From NCBI GenBank assembly GCA_026708115.1, contig JAPOVL010000035.1:146494-210493 (forward strand): 64,000 nt of DNA, read 5' to 3'. The notes under the pieces are model-generated. The model had not been told where the DNA came from. It saw nothing but the letters and a program-made list of their open reading frames with translations, and ran no database searches. Both the position numbers and the translations under genes were made by a program. Shown one piece after another: positions 1 to 8,499 of the stretch. This DNA comes from Chloroflexota bacterium (GTDB lineage: Bacteria > Chloroflexota > Anaerolineae > Aggregatilineales > Phototrophicaceae). Each line of letters opens with the position of its first letter. Position 1 is the first letter of the stretch.

Positions 1-39
1 AATTCAAGTGATGAACCACGGCCGCCTCTCACGCTGAAT

Positions 40-68
40 TTGACATGCTCGACAGTACGCGTTATGCT
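40..68 (+). promoter_or_regulatory. Candidate sigma-70 promoter upstream of the M20-like gene
   Basis: A TTGACA hexamer is followed after 17 bases by TATGCT, which matches the vegetative promoter pattern in 6/6 and 4/6 positions. It lies about 185 bases before the first gene, so the leader would be long. Judged by pattern only. Confidence 0.35.
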
Positions 69-178
69 CTTGCTCAACAGTTGATGCGCTGCAACGACCC
101 GCGAAATTGCGGAACAATTAGCATCAAGAAAACGCTTAGAGATGAATTAATCACTTTGATGCGACTTGGTTTCATATA

Positions 179-188
179 TTGTTAACAA
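179..188. promoter_or_regulatory. Palindrome TTGTTAACAA, possible operator
   Basis: A perfect 10-bp palindrome lies in the otherwise empty leader about 65 bases before the first start codon. It has the size and symmetry of a dimeric repressor half-site pair, but no cognate regulator can be named. The rest of bases 1-254 shows no gene. Confidence 0.2.
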
Positions 189-254
189 CGTAATACAGCG
201 CGTCATTGAGATGATGTAACTTCTCTAACGAGTTTAGGGAAAAGGGAATCTCTA

Positions 255-1562
255 ATGACAACAGGCACGGCCTCCGATGACAGCAATTTGAATACGCTCA
301 TTCAGTCTAAACGCGAACATTACGTCGACGTTCTGCGAGCGCTTCTATCCAAATCGGCTCAGGGCGAAGAAGCCCTCCAGGATGAAATAGCCGGGCACTT
401 CACGCGCTTGGGCTGTCAGGTAGAGTCCATTTCCAGCAGGCCGAATCGATTTGCCTTGCCTTCGGATTTCGCGCCGCCTGGGGATGTGCCAGAGGACGAC
501 CGCGTGAGCGTGGTCGCTGTGCAGCCGGGCACCAGCGACGGGCGCAGTATCTTTGTTTTTGCGCATCCGGAAGGCGAGCCGGTCGCGGATACGCACACCT
601 GGCAGCACGATCCATTTGCCGGCACCGTCGAAAACGGCCGCATGTATGGCTGGGCAATCGCCGATGACCTGAGCGGCGTTGTCGCCATGATTTGCGCCCA
701 TGACGCGCTGCGTTCCGCCGGTCTGCAATTGTCCGGCCAGGTCACTTACGCCAGCACCGTGAGCAAACGTCGAGCGCAAGGCATCTATGCCGTCTTGGAG
801 AAGGGATATCATGCCGATGCGGCTCTGTATCTTCATCCGGCGGAATCGGGAGAAGGGCTCGGTGACATAAAGTCCCGCGCATCCGGCATCTTGCGCTTTC
901 GCATAACCGTACACGGCCAGTTGCCTGACACCGGTGAACCGACGCATACGCCATTTTCCCACCTCAGTATCAACCCGATCGACAAAGCTTGGCAGATTTA
1001 TCACGCCATTGCCGATCTCGACGAGGGGCGTGCGCGGCGCATTCACCATCCCGCCTACGACGAGATTGGACGATCCACCAATCTGCACATTACCCATATC
1101 GAAGCCGGCGACGCCAATCGCGCGGGTCGCGTCTCGCCAACTGCAGTCATGACCGGGGCGCTCGCTTTTCCACCGAACGAAGACCTCACCGAGGTTCAAC
1201 GCGAACTAGAGACAACGGTGCAGCAAGTCTGTGAAAGTGATCCCTGGCTCAGGCAGCATCCGGCCCAATTGGACTGGCTGCAAGGCATCAGCGGCGTAGA
1301 AATCTCGGAGCAGAGTCCCATATATCAAACTGTGGCTGCCGCAATCCATGACGTAACCGGCACTTCTCCGAAAACCCAATCCCTGCATGCCGCCAGCGAA
1401 ATTCGCACGCCAATATTGTTCAGCGGCATACCGACGCTTGGATTTGGTCCGCTTTCAGGAGGCAATACCCAAAGCGGCGGCACCGACGAATGGGTCAGCG
1501 TCGACGACTTTATCAACATGGTCGAAGTCGTCGCTAAAGTTATTGTCGATTGGTGTGGCTAG
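255..1562 (+). CDS. M20-family peptidase-like protein with degenerate active site
   Basis: The fold is recognisable as a zinc-dependent M20 (ArgE/DapE/CPG2-like) exopeptidase: FVFAHPEGEPV near residue 100-110 sits where GHxDxVP is expected, and DPFAGTVENGRMYGWAIADD around 119-138 matches the second metal-binding block. However, the catalytic Glu-Glu segment is replaced by TVSKRRAQG (about 168-176), and the final His block reads GGTDEWV instead of the usual H-x-x-D-E. Loss of these residues makes ordinary di-zinc hydrolysis doubtful. No signal peptide, so probably cytoplasmic. It is the first gene of a run with a peptide-type ABC importer, 105 bases upstream of the binding protein. The ATG has an AAGGGA element a few bases upstream. 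It could be a non-catalytic homologue or use altered chemistry. The family call is fairly secure, the function is not. Confidence 0.72.
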   Translation: MTTGTASDDSNLNTLIQSKREHYVDVLRALLSKSAQGEEALQDEIAGHFTRLGCQVESISSRPNRFALPSDFAPPGDVPEDDRVSVVAVQPGTSDGRSIFVFAHPEGEPVADTHTWQHDPFAGTVENGRMYGWAIADDLSGVVAMICAHDALRSAGLQLSGQVTYASTVSKRRAQGIYAVLEKGYHADAALYLHPAESGEGLGDIKSRASGILRFRITVHGQLPDTGEPTHTPFSHLSINPIDKAWQIYHAIADLDEGRARRIHHPAYDEIGRSTNLHITHIEAGDANRAGRVSPTAVMTGALAFPPNEDLTEVQRELETTVQQVCESDPWLRQHPAQLDWLQGISGVEISEQSPIYQTVAAAIHDVTGTSPKTQSLHAASEIRTPILFSGIPTLGFGPLSGGNTQSGGTDEWVSVDDFINMVEVVAKVIVDWCG

Positions 1563-1667
1563 CAATCCGTTTCTTCGTTCTAGTTCTTCGTTCTGCGAAA
1601 GGGGGTCTATGGAGTAAAGCAATTCCTGTATTTGCACGTAACCAATTGATGAAAGGACGAAACTGCT

Positions 1668-3245
1668 ATGTTGCTTAGAAGAAGGAAACAGTTTTTGCTG
1701 CTGAGTATGCTGCTTCTATTCGTCGCGTCTCTTGTCGGCGGCGGGCTTGCTGCTCAGGACATGAGCACGCTTGTGATTGCCCTGGCCGGATCGCCACCGA
1801 CCTTTGATCCCCTGGCGGCCTCCGACAGTCGCGTTGATACGCCGTCGATCAATCTCTACAACACCTTGCTTCAGTATCTGCCCGGCGTCACTGAATGGGA
1901 ACTGGAACTCGCCGAAAGCTATGAACAAGCTGAGGACGGCCTAAGTTACACCTTCACGCTGAAACCCGGTGTGATGTTCCATGACGGGACGGAAGTCATG
2001 GCGGAAGATGTCGCATACACGGTCGATCGCTTGGTAGCGGTGAATATCGGCGTCGCCCGCAGTCTGGTCATGGTAACCGGCGCGGATGTCATAGACGATT
2101 ACACTGTGCAGATTAATCTCGCTACGCCCTTCCCCGGTTTCCTGGGGGCGCTCTCGCGTCTGTACATCTTGAATTCCGAGCTTGTGCAAGCGAATACCGT
2201 TGATGACGATTGGGGCCAAACCTGGCTGCAGAACAATGATGCCGGCAGCGGACCCTATGTCTTGACCTCCTTCACGCCCGAACAAGAATTCACCATCCAG
2301 CGCTACGACGATTACTTCAAGGGCTGGGAAGGCAATCACGTTGACCGCGCCATCTTCGTCGTAATCAAAGAAGAGAGCACGCGCCGTCTCTCACTAGAAA
2401 ACGGAGACTCCCATTGGATCCAGGTCGGCAGCCCCGAGACGCTGGACGCGCTCAGCGACAACCCGGCTTACACTGTCAACACCGATCCAACGCTCAACCA
2501 GCTTTATTTCGCGATGAACAGCCGCCATCCGATCCTCTCGGATGCGCGCGTCCGCAAAGCGCTCTCCCTGGTCTACGACTTCGAAGGCCACGTGGAGTTG
2601 GCGCGCAACGGCTATGCGGCCATCGCCAAGGGCGTGCTGCCACCGGGCATTGTCTGCTTTGACGCATCAACGCCGGAATCCGCAATGGACGTCGAGGCTG
2701 CGCAGGCCTTGATGGCCGAAGCCGGTTACGCTGATGGCGGCTTCGAGCTGACCATGGCCTACCAAGGCACATCGCCCGAAGAAACCGCCGCCATGCAGAT
2801 CATGCAAGCCGGCGCGGCCCAACTGGGCATCACCATCCGCCCGATGGCCATCGAATGGCCCGCCAAAGTGCAGGCTTACTCCTCACAAGAGACAGCGCCC
2901 GATGTAGGAACGGTGTGGATGTTCCCCTCGCTGCCCGATCCAGATCAGTTCTTCGGCCGCCTGGGGCATTCCAGCCAGGGTGGCGGCGGCGGCATCAACT
3001 TCTCCTGGTATAGCAATGCCGATAACGATGCCCTGCTAGAAGCCGGCAAAGTCGAACTGGATCCCGAAGCGCGCTGCGAGATCTACAAGCAGGTGCAGGC
3101 AATATGGGATGCGGAAACGCCTTATGTCAATGTTGTCGTAGGCATGGCCCTTTCGGCATCACACGCCAACGTCAAGGGTTATCAATGGTCACCGCCGCAC
3201 AGCTACACGCAGAACGTGTACCAGATATACTTTGACGATATGTAA
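1668..3245 (+). CDS. ABC transporter substrate-binding protein, family 5 (peptide/nickel/oligosaccharide type)
   Basis: A 525-aa extracytoplasmic solute receptor of the SBP_bac_5 (DppA/OppA) family. The N-terminus has basic residues (LLRRRK), a hydrophobic stretch and an A-A-Q-D cleavage-like site near residue 30, so it is exported. Mature-domain hallmarks are the TFDPLAASDS opening, LKPGVMFHDGTEVMAEDV near residue 100 and VRKALSLVYD near 290. Ligand cannot be read from sequence: members bind peptides, metals, opines or oligosaccharides. The two cognate permeases follow, separated by a strong hairpin, and no ATPase gene is in this operon. A start about 50 bases after the previous ORF has AAGGA upstream (gaaaggacg). 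Confidence 0.9.
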   Translation: MLLRRRKQFLLLSMLLLFVASLVGGGLAAQDMSTLVIALAGSPPTFDPLAASDSRVDTPSINLYNTLLQYLPGVTEWELELAESYEQAEDGLSYTFTLKPGVMFHDGTEVMAEDVAYTVDRLVAVNIGVARSLVMVTGADVIDDYTVQINLATPFPGFLGALSRLYILNSELVQANTVDDDWGQTWLQNNDAGSGPYVLTSFTPEQEFTIQRYDDYFKGWEGNHVDRAIFVVIKEESTRRLSLENGDSHWIQVGSPETLDALSDNPAYTVNTDPTLNQLYFAMNSRHPILSDARVRKALSLVYDFEGHVELARNGYAAIAKGVLPPGIVCFDASTPESAMDVEAAQALMAEAGYADGGFELTMAYQGTSPEETAAMQIMQAGAAQLGITIRPMAIEWPAKVQAYSSQETAPDVGTVWMFPSLPDPDQFFGRLGHSSQGGGGGINFSWYSNADNDALLEAGKVELDPEARCEIYKQVQAIWDAETPYVNVVVGMALSASHANVKGYQWSPPHSYTQNVYQIYFDDM

Positions 3246-3264
3246 GCACGATATCGTTGCTAAG

Positions 3265-3297
3265 GGGGCGAGCGGGGTTTAGGCTTCCGCTCGTCCC
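3265..3297 (+). terminator. Intercistronic hairpin after the binding-protein gene
   Basis: An 11-bp stem (GGGGCGAGCGG with CCGCTCGTCCC, one G-U pair) closes an 11-base loop directly after the binding-protein stop codon. No T-run follows, and the next gene's ribosome binding site begins about 7 bases later. It looks like an mRNA-stabilising or attenuating element rather than a full terminator, as is common after periplasmic binding-protein genes. Confidence 0.55.
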
Positions 3298-3316
3298 ACT
3301 AGTGAGGTGATTCGCC

Positions 3317-4324
3317 TTGGGTGAGTATGTATTCCGCCGGCTCTATCAGGCCTTCTGGGTCTTGATCGCAGTCACCTTTGTTACATTCTTCATTTCAAAC
3401 ATGTTGCCCGGCGATCCGGCTCTCTCAAGGGCCGGGCAATTTGCGACTATTGAGCAGGTGGAAAAGACACGGAAGCTGCTTGGCCTCGATCAACCCTTGC
3501 ATATCCAATACATAAAATACATGCAGCGACTGTTGTCAGGTGATCTGGGCTTGTCAATCGTCTCGCGCCAACCTGTCTTGAAGGAGCTCAGAGACTTCTT
3601 CCCGGCGACTCTAGAACTGACCATTGCCGCCTTGTGCTTTACCCTCACCGTAGGCGTCCCTCTGGGCATCCTCGCCGGTTCTACCAAATCACGTTGGCTC
3701 AAATCAACGATCATCACCGGCTCCCTGATTGGCGTGGGCATACCAGTGTTTTGGGCCGGCCTTGTTTTCCAGTTAGTCTTCGCTGGACGACTAGACTTGC
3801 TGCCTCTGTCCGGTCGGCTGACCTTGACCGTGCCGCCGCCGCCCAGCGTGACCAATATGTATCTGATCGACTCGGTCCTGGCGGGACAATGGGATACCTT
3901 CAAAGACGCGCTGATACATCTCATCCTGCCCGCCTTCACGCTAAGCCTGGGGCAGATCGGCGCCATGGCGCGCACAACCAACTCAGCGATGGCGAGCGTG
4001 ATTCACCGTGATTATGTACGCACTGCGCACGCCAAGGGCCTGGCGGAAAGGAAGGTCCTGTGGTCTCACGTCTTGCGCAATGCCCTGCTGCCAGTAGTCA
4101 CCGTTCTAGGTCTCTATGTAGCCTTTATGCTGAACGGAGCCTTGCTGGTCGAGATCATCTATTCCTGGGGCGGGCTTGGCACTTACGCCTGGATTGGCAT
4201 TTTCCGCAATGACATTACCGTCATTATGGGCGTGACGCTCACAGCCAGCCTGACCTTCATGTTTGTCAATCTTGTCATTGACCTGACCTATCCTTTCCTT
4301 GATCCTCGCATCCAGTACGGATGA
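3317..4324 (+). CDS. ABC transporter permease, DppB/OppB type
   Basis: A 335-aa inner-membrane permease of the BPD_transp_1 family. The first transmembrane helix is at residues 8-30 (FWVLIAVTFVTFFISNMLPG) and the typical extracytoplasmic segment (LGLDQPLHIQYIKYMQRLL) follows. The EAA coupling loop is near 225-250 (RTAHAKGLAERKVLWSHVLR), which docks onto the ATPase. The start is a TTG, chosen because GAGGTGA lies 7 bases upstream and the protein then begins MGEYVFRRL as is usual for the family. It pairs with the DppC-type gene 18 bases downstream. Substrate is unknown and must follow the upstream binding protein. Confidence 0.92.
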   Translation: MGEYVFRRLYQAFWVLIAVTFVTFFISNMLPGDPALSRAGQFATIEQVEKTRKLLGLDQPLHIQYIKYMQRLLSGDLGLSIVSRQPVLKELRDFFPATLELTIAALCFTLTVGVPLGILAGSTKSRWLKSTIITGSLIGVGIPVFWAGLVFQLVFAGRLDLLPLSGRLTLTVPPPPSVTNMYLIDSVLAGQWDTFKDALIHLILPAFTLSLGQIGAMARTTNSAMASVIHRDYVRTAHAKGLAERKVLWSHVLRNALLPVVTVLGLYVAFMLNGALLVEIIYSWGGLGTYAWIGIFRNDITVIMGVTLTASLTFMFVNLVIDLTYPFLDPRIQYG

Positions 4325-4342
4325 TTACTTGCTGGCAAGCTT

Positions 4343-5260
4343 ATGAGTAGAGAACGCGAATCCGCCGCCACTTTGTCATACCCCGCGTTGGAGGACAACG
4401 CCGGGCTGTGGCGGAGGTTTAGCAAAAGTCGATTTGCCTTTGCCGTTCGACATAACCCTATGTCGATTCTCGGTTTGCTTATCCTGGCGCTCCTGATTCT
4501 CATGGTACTTTTGCCGGAACTGTTCACTTCCCAAAGCGCCACCCTCCTCAATCTGCGCAACAAATTCTTAACCCCATCCGCCGAACACCCCTTCGGTACC
4601 GACCATATGGGCGTGGATATATTCTCGCGGGTGGTGTATGCCGCCCGCACAACTATATGGGTGGTCTGTGTTGTATTGAGCATTGCCACTGGGCTGGGCT
4701 TCATTATTGGCTCCCTGGCGGCTTATATGGGTGGCCGTGTTGACAGTATCTTGATGCGCATGACGGATGTCTGGATGGCATTTCCCTCCCTCGTGCTCGC
4801 CATTGCCTTGAATGCCGCTTTGGGAAGGGGCCTGTTTCAAACGGTGATAGCGGTTGGCTTTTCCTGGTGGCCTTCCTATGCGCGCCTGGTTCGCGCGCAA
4901 GTCATGAGCGTCAAAAATGAAGAATATGTCCTGGCGGCTCAGGCCCTTGGGGCGAGCCATTTTCGCATCATCGTGCGGCATATCATCCGAAACGGATTCG
5001 ACCCTATCATTGTAAACATCACCATAGATGTCGGCTTCGTCGCGCTGGCGACCGCCGGACTAAGCTTTCTCGGCTTGGGTATCGAACCACCCACGCCGGA
5101 ATGGGGCCGTATGGTGGCCGAAGGACGTGACTACCTGCTCGTCCAGTGGTGGGCCTCCACCTTTCCCGGTCTGGCATTATTTATGTTCGTGGTCGGGTTT
5201 AACTTGCTCGGCGAGCTTGTAAGAGACTGGCTGGACCCGAGCAACGTCGGGCGGAGATGA
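4343..5260 (+). CDS. ABC transporter permease, DppC/OppC type
   Basis: A 305-aa permease with the OppC N-terminal module (about residues 22-75) and BPD_transp_1 core. It carries HPFGTDHMGVDIFSRVVYAA near 85-105, characteristic of DppC proteins, and the EAA loop VLAAQALGASHFRIIVRHII near 195-215. It forms the heterodimeric channel with the preceding gene, and the pair completes the membrane part of the first importer. No ATPase follows: the next gene is a NicX/M29-like protein, so the energising subunits must come from elsewhere, possibly the pair at 23.3-25.5 kb. Confidence 0.92.
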   Translation: MSRERESAATLSYPALEDNAGLWRRFSKSRFAFAVRHNPMSILGLLILALLILMVLLPELFTSQSATLLNLRNKFLTPSAEHPFGTDHMGVDIFSRVVYAARTTIWVVCVVLSIATGLGFIIGSLAAYMGGRVDSILMRMTDVWMAFPSLVLAIALNAALGRGLFQTVIAVGFSWWPSYARLVRAQVMSVKNEEYVLAAQALGASHFRIIVRHIIRNGFDPIIVNITIDVGFVALATAGLSFLGLGIEPPTPEWGRMVAEGRDYLLVQWWASTFPGLALFMFVVGFNLLGELVRDWLDPSNVGRR

Positions 5261-5365
5261 TAAGGAGGGCTGGCCTATATCCGTTGCGTTGAAGACATCA
5301 ACTCGAGCCGATATCGCTCGAAAAGAGCAAGTCGCGCTCATTTTGCCAACTTAAGGAGGTATGTA

Positions 5366-6367
5366 ATGCGTTCACATGTTTTTTGGGATCAATTTGCCGA
5401 TATTACTGTCAATCGCCTGGTCAATCCTGGAAAAGGCGAACCGTTCCTGATTGTCGCCGACCCCAAGAATGATCTCAATTTGGCGGAGGCGCTGCTGTCC
5501 GCAGGTCTCCGCTCCGGCGCCAACACCACATTGATCATCAAAGACTGGTACGAAGAAGGCACCGTCAGCGACCCGGGTCCTATCGTCAACAATGCCGTCT
5601 TGAACAGCAAGTACGTGCTAACGCTCTGTGGCGGCATGGTGCGCGCCCCGGCCATGCAAGAAGCGCGCAGGAACGGCACGCGCCATCTATCCACCGTCGT
5701 TGAGGGCATCGAAGATTATTGCATTGCCGCCCTGCTCAACGTGGATCTGGACAAGATGTTCGAGAACGCTGATATCATCGCCAAACTCTGGGAAGAGACC
5801 GATGAATGTCGCGTCACATCGCCCTACGGAACCGATATCAGCTTCAAGATGGGCGGCCGCCCCAGCTTGGTCAGCGACGGCGCGCTCACCTATGACGGCG
5901 AGGTCGACTTCTACCCCGGCGCCCAGGTTTCCATCGCGCCGCTCGAAGAGAGCATCAACGGCACCATCGTGGTTGATGCCAGCGACAATGTCAGCGGCCT
6001 CGTTCACAACAATTATTCCCTCATCGTCGTCGACGGCGTGATTACCGAGGTTGTCGGCGATGGCGAAGGCGATGCTATGCGGACCTGGCTGGCGACGCGC
6101 AACGACGATGTCATTTACAAGATCTGCCATTTCAGCATCGGCCTGAACCCCCAAGCGGGCATCTCGGGCCACTTGATGGAAGATGAGCGCGTGCTGGCGT
6201 CGGTTGACTTCGGCTTCGGCTATCAAGATCCCAAGTTTGCCGGCACGGTGGGATATAGTCCCTACCACGCGGATATCATGATGGCCAACCCGGACATCTA
6301 CCTGGACGGCAAGCTCATGAGCACCGCCAACAGGCTGGAAGATGGCTACGGCTTCCATCACCTGTAG
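5366..6367 (+). CDS. NicX / M29 aminopeptidase-like metalloprotein
   Basis: A 333-aa protein resembling the family that joins leucyl aminopeptidase (aminopeptidase T, M29-like) and 2,5-dihydroxypyridine 5,6-dioxygenase NicX. Supporting segments are the N-terminal Rossmann-like PFLIVADPKNDLNLAEAL, the central INGTIVVDASDNVSG around residue 195, and the C-terminal SPYHADIMMANPDIYLDGK, which matches the GNHVD-type metal region in layout. Whether it hydrolyses peptides or opens an aromatic or heterocyclic ring cannot be told. It has one of the best ribosome binding sites in the window (AAGGAGGT, 5 bases before ATG). It ends the importer operon just before a strong terminator, so its substrate is probably what the importer brings in. 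Confidence 0.65.
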   Translation: MRSHVFWDQFADITVNRLVNPGKGEPFLIVADPKNDLNLAEALLSAGLRSGANTTLIIKDWYEEGTVSDPGPIVNNAVLNSKYVLTLCGGMVRAPAMQEARRNGTRHLSTVVEGIEDYCIAALLNVDLDKMFENADIIAKLWEETDECRVTSPYGTDISFKMGGRPSLVSDGALTYDGEVDFYPGAQVSIAPLEESINGTIVVDASDNVSGLVHNNYSLIVVDGVITEVVGDGEGDAMRTWLATRNDDVIYKICHFSIGLNPQAGISGHLMEDERVLASVDFGFGYQDPKFAGTVGYSPYHADIMMANPDIYLDGKLMSTANRLEDGYGFHHL

Positions 6368-6420
6368 CGCTCGGCGCGCGGTCGCATACAAATTACGCTG
6401 TTAGACCGTCTACAGATACA

Positions 6421-6474
6421 GGCTCGGGCGTCGAACGTTGAGGGCGCTTCAACGGTCATCTGCCCGAGCCTTTT
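6421..6474 (+). terminator. Rho-independent-type terminator with nested hairpin
   Basis: A perfect 9-bp stem, GGCTCGGGC with GCCCGAGCC, is followed by TTTT. The loop holds a second perfect 6-bp hairpin (CGTTGA with TCAACG). It lies 54 bases after the NicX-like stop codon and closes the first operon. Confidence 0.75.
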
Positions 6475-6601
6475 GGCCTATCCACCGAACCGGCTTCTTC
6501 CGCGCCAAATTTGCTGCCGGTCCTTTGCATCGTTTGGAACCCGCCGCCAAGTAAAGGCGGCATCGCTGCTTTAACTCGAATTCCCGTCAGGAGATGCGGA
6601 T

Positions 6602-7603
6602 ATGGAGTATCGCTCATTAGGTCGTAGCGGCGTCAAAATCGCCCCGCTTGGGCTGGGCACGGGCAATTTTGCTGATCCGACCCCGGAAGATGAGGCCAGC
6701 CGCATCATCAATCGGGCCATAGACGCCGGGATCAATCTCATTGACACCGGCAATTCCTACTCGAATGGTGAAAGCGAAGCGATGATCGGCCGTGCTTTGG
6801 CCGCGGGCAATCGCCGTCACGAGGTCATTCTGGCGACAAAAGTATTCTACAAAGTGGGTCCAGGGCCGAATGATGAGAACCTGTCTCGTCTCCATATCAT
6901 TCGCGCCTGCGAAGATTCCCTGCGCAGACTGCAGACAGACTACATCGACCTTTATCAATTGCATCGGCCCTCCCCGACTATTCCCGTTGACGAAACCCTG
7001 GGCGCGCTGACGGATTTAGTGCGGCAGGGCAAGGTGCGCTACATCGGCAGTTCGGTGCACCCCGCCTGGAAAATCATGGAAGCTATCATGATGAGCGAGT
7101 TGAAAGGCTATGCGCGTCTGGTTTGCGAGCAGCCTCCTTACAATTTGCTGGACCGACGCATTGAGAACGAACTTGTCCCCATGTGCCAGGCCTATGGGCT
7201 GGGACTCATCACCTGGTCGCCCTTGGCGCAAGGTGTCCTGGCCGGGCGCTACGCCAGCGCCACTGAACTGCCGGCTGATTCGCGCGGCGCGCTGCGCGGC
7301 GGCATTTATTCCGAACGCATCACCCAGCCGGGCATCGAAGTCGGCAACAGCATGATCGCTCTGGCCAGGGATCATGGTCTATCCCCGGCCCAGCTAGCCA
7401 CACTCTGGGTGAAAGATCAGCGGGGCATCACCGCGCCCATCATCGGTCCGCGCACGCTCGAACAGCTTGAGCACTTGCTGCCCGTTCTGGATATGACGCT
7501 CACTGATGAACTGGTGGAAGCATGTGATCGCTTGGTTCCGCCGGGCAGCGCGGTCGCCAGCTTCTTCAACAGCGCCGTCTGGATGAAACATCGTCTGATC
7601 TAA
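6602..7603 (+). CDS. Aldo/keto reductase
   Basis: A 333-aa NADPH-dependent oxidoreductase with the (beta/alpha)8 aldo-keto reductase fold. The start [20 protein letters not shown] is the family signature. The tetrad is visible: Asp/Tyr in [15 protein letters not shown] (about 46-60), Lys in VILATKVFY and His in LYQLHRPSP. The [11 protein letters not shown] segment near 280 binds cofactor. GGAG lies 8 bases upstream of the ATG. It stands alone between the terminator at 6.4 kb and a 447-base gap. Substrate unknown; members of this branch reduce sugars and small carbonyls. Confidence 0.92.
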   Translation: MEYRSLGRSGVKIAPLGLGTGNFADPTPEDEASRIINRAIDAGINLIDTGNSYSNGESEAMIGRALAAGNRRHEVILATKVFYKVGPGPNDENLSRLHIIRACEDSLRRLQTDYIDLYQLHRPSPTIPVDETLGALTDLVRQGKVRYIGSSVHPAWKIMEAIMMSELKGYARLVCEQPPYNLLDRRIENELVPMCQAYGLGLITWSPLAQGVLAGRYASATELPADSRGALRGGIYSERITQPGIEVGNSMIALARDHGLSPAQLATLWVKDQRGITAPIIGPRTLEQLEHLLPVLDMTLTDELVEACDRLVPPGSAVASFFNSAVWMKHRLI

Positions 7604-8050
7604 ACGGTTGCTGCCATGCGCTTTTCTTGCTTCACATGCGTCGCCAGCACATCCGCGCCCAGTCATATGCCGGCGCGGGAAACTTCAAGTCGCGCAGTTC
7701 ATTCCGACAGCTATTGCATCACCGACCAGCTTGAAGTATCTGCGACGGCGTGGCTGGCGATCTACGTAAAACCAAGTTAATCATGTGAATGCTGCGGGAC
7801 ATTCCAACTTCAATGTTGAGTCACCCTTCCCTGATGATTCGGGGAAGGGCCGGGGATGGGGTAGAAAAGCGGCGTTTTCGCAGCTCTCATTACTTACTTG
7901 GAACTACTTATATGTATTAGGATGATAGCCTCGCCAGCGCCCGAGCATATTGTTGCCTTGCTCAATCATCTGTTTTTGGCTATCAAATATAGTTGCGCCC
8001 TCAGGCCTAAGTTCTGTTCCAGCACATCAGATTGAAGGAGTTGATCCCAT
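7604..8050. other. 447-base intergenic region
   Basis: No ORF, RNA gene or mobile element is supported here apart from one palindromic repeat (separate entry). The last 130 bases are A/T rich and presumably hold the promoter for the DUF3830 operon. No hexamer pair is good enough to call. Confidence 0.5.
7822..7862 (-). repeat. REP-like palindromic element
   Basis: CCCTTCCC and GGGAAGGG form a perfect 8-bp stem around a 10-base loop, next to GGCCGGGGATGGGGT. On the minus strand it reads ACCCCATCCCCGGCCCTTCCCC, the same layout as the element at 43.34 kb. Similar ACCCC..CCCC.GGCCC..TCCC palindromes are widespread intergenic repeats in bacteria. Confidence 0.5.
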
Positions 8051-8485
8051 ATGTCCACGATGAAGATTGAGTTTTCCGGCGGTGGCGTCTTCTACGCGCG
8101 CTTGCTTGAATCCGAAGCGCCCAAGACTTGCGCAACGATTTTGTCACGGCTTCCCTTCGAATATCAGTTTTATCATAGTATTGTCTCGGGACAGGCGCTC
8201 GTCGCCCTGCCCCCAGACCTGACTGTCGAGCGCGAGAACCAGTACGTGGCCGGCATACCCCCCGGCGCCTTGTCCTTCCTCGTCGCCGACGAGCCGGTGC
8301 TGGTCCCGGATGAGATTTACATCGCCTATGGCATTTTCATCTCGCGCGGGCTAACCGTCGATATGAAGCAGCCGGTGAATGTCTTCGCCCAAATTGATGA
8401 AGACCTTGATGCCCTCGCTGTTTGCTGCCGGCGCGTGCTGATGGAAGGCGCAGAGATTATCTCCTTTAGCCTGGTGGACAAATAG
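8051..8485 (+). CDS. DUF3830 family protein (cyclophilin-like fold)
   Basis: A 144-aa protein beginning MKIEFSGGGVFYARLLESEA after three residues and continuing APKTCATILSRLPFE, which is how DUF3830 proteins look. The family has a cyclophilin-like beta barrel and no established function. It is often found beside amidohydrolases, hydantoinases and small-molecule catabolic genes. GAAGGAG lies 8-14 bases before the ATG. The next gene, a phosphotriesterase-like hydrolase, starts 14 bases downstream, so the two are very probably co-transcribed and act on the same substrate. Confidence 0.8.
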   Translation: MSTMKIEFSGGGVFYARLLESEAPKTCATILSRLPFEYQFYHSIVSGQALVALPPDLTVERENQYVAGIPPGALSFLVADEPVLVPDEIYIAYGIFISRGLTVDMKQPVNVFAQIDEDLDALAVCCRRVLMEGAEIISFSLVDK

Positions 8486-8499
8486 CTCAAACCAGCATC

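Noticed and set aside
345-1199. 284-aa minus-strand ORF opposite the M20-like gene
   Set aside because: Shadow of the real gene; composition is typical of antisense reading and there is no recognisable domain.
5303-5321. Small hairpin TCGAGC-CGATATC-GCTCGA after the DppC gene
   Set aside because: Stem is 6 bp with no T-run, easily found by chance; not called as a terminator.
6368-6420. Possible fifth copy of the structured repeat (CGCTCGGCGCGCGG...CATACAAATTACGCTG)
   Set aside because: Only the first 9 bases match well; the GCTCACACAAAA block, stem and A-rich tail are missing.
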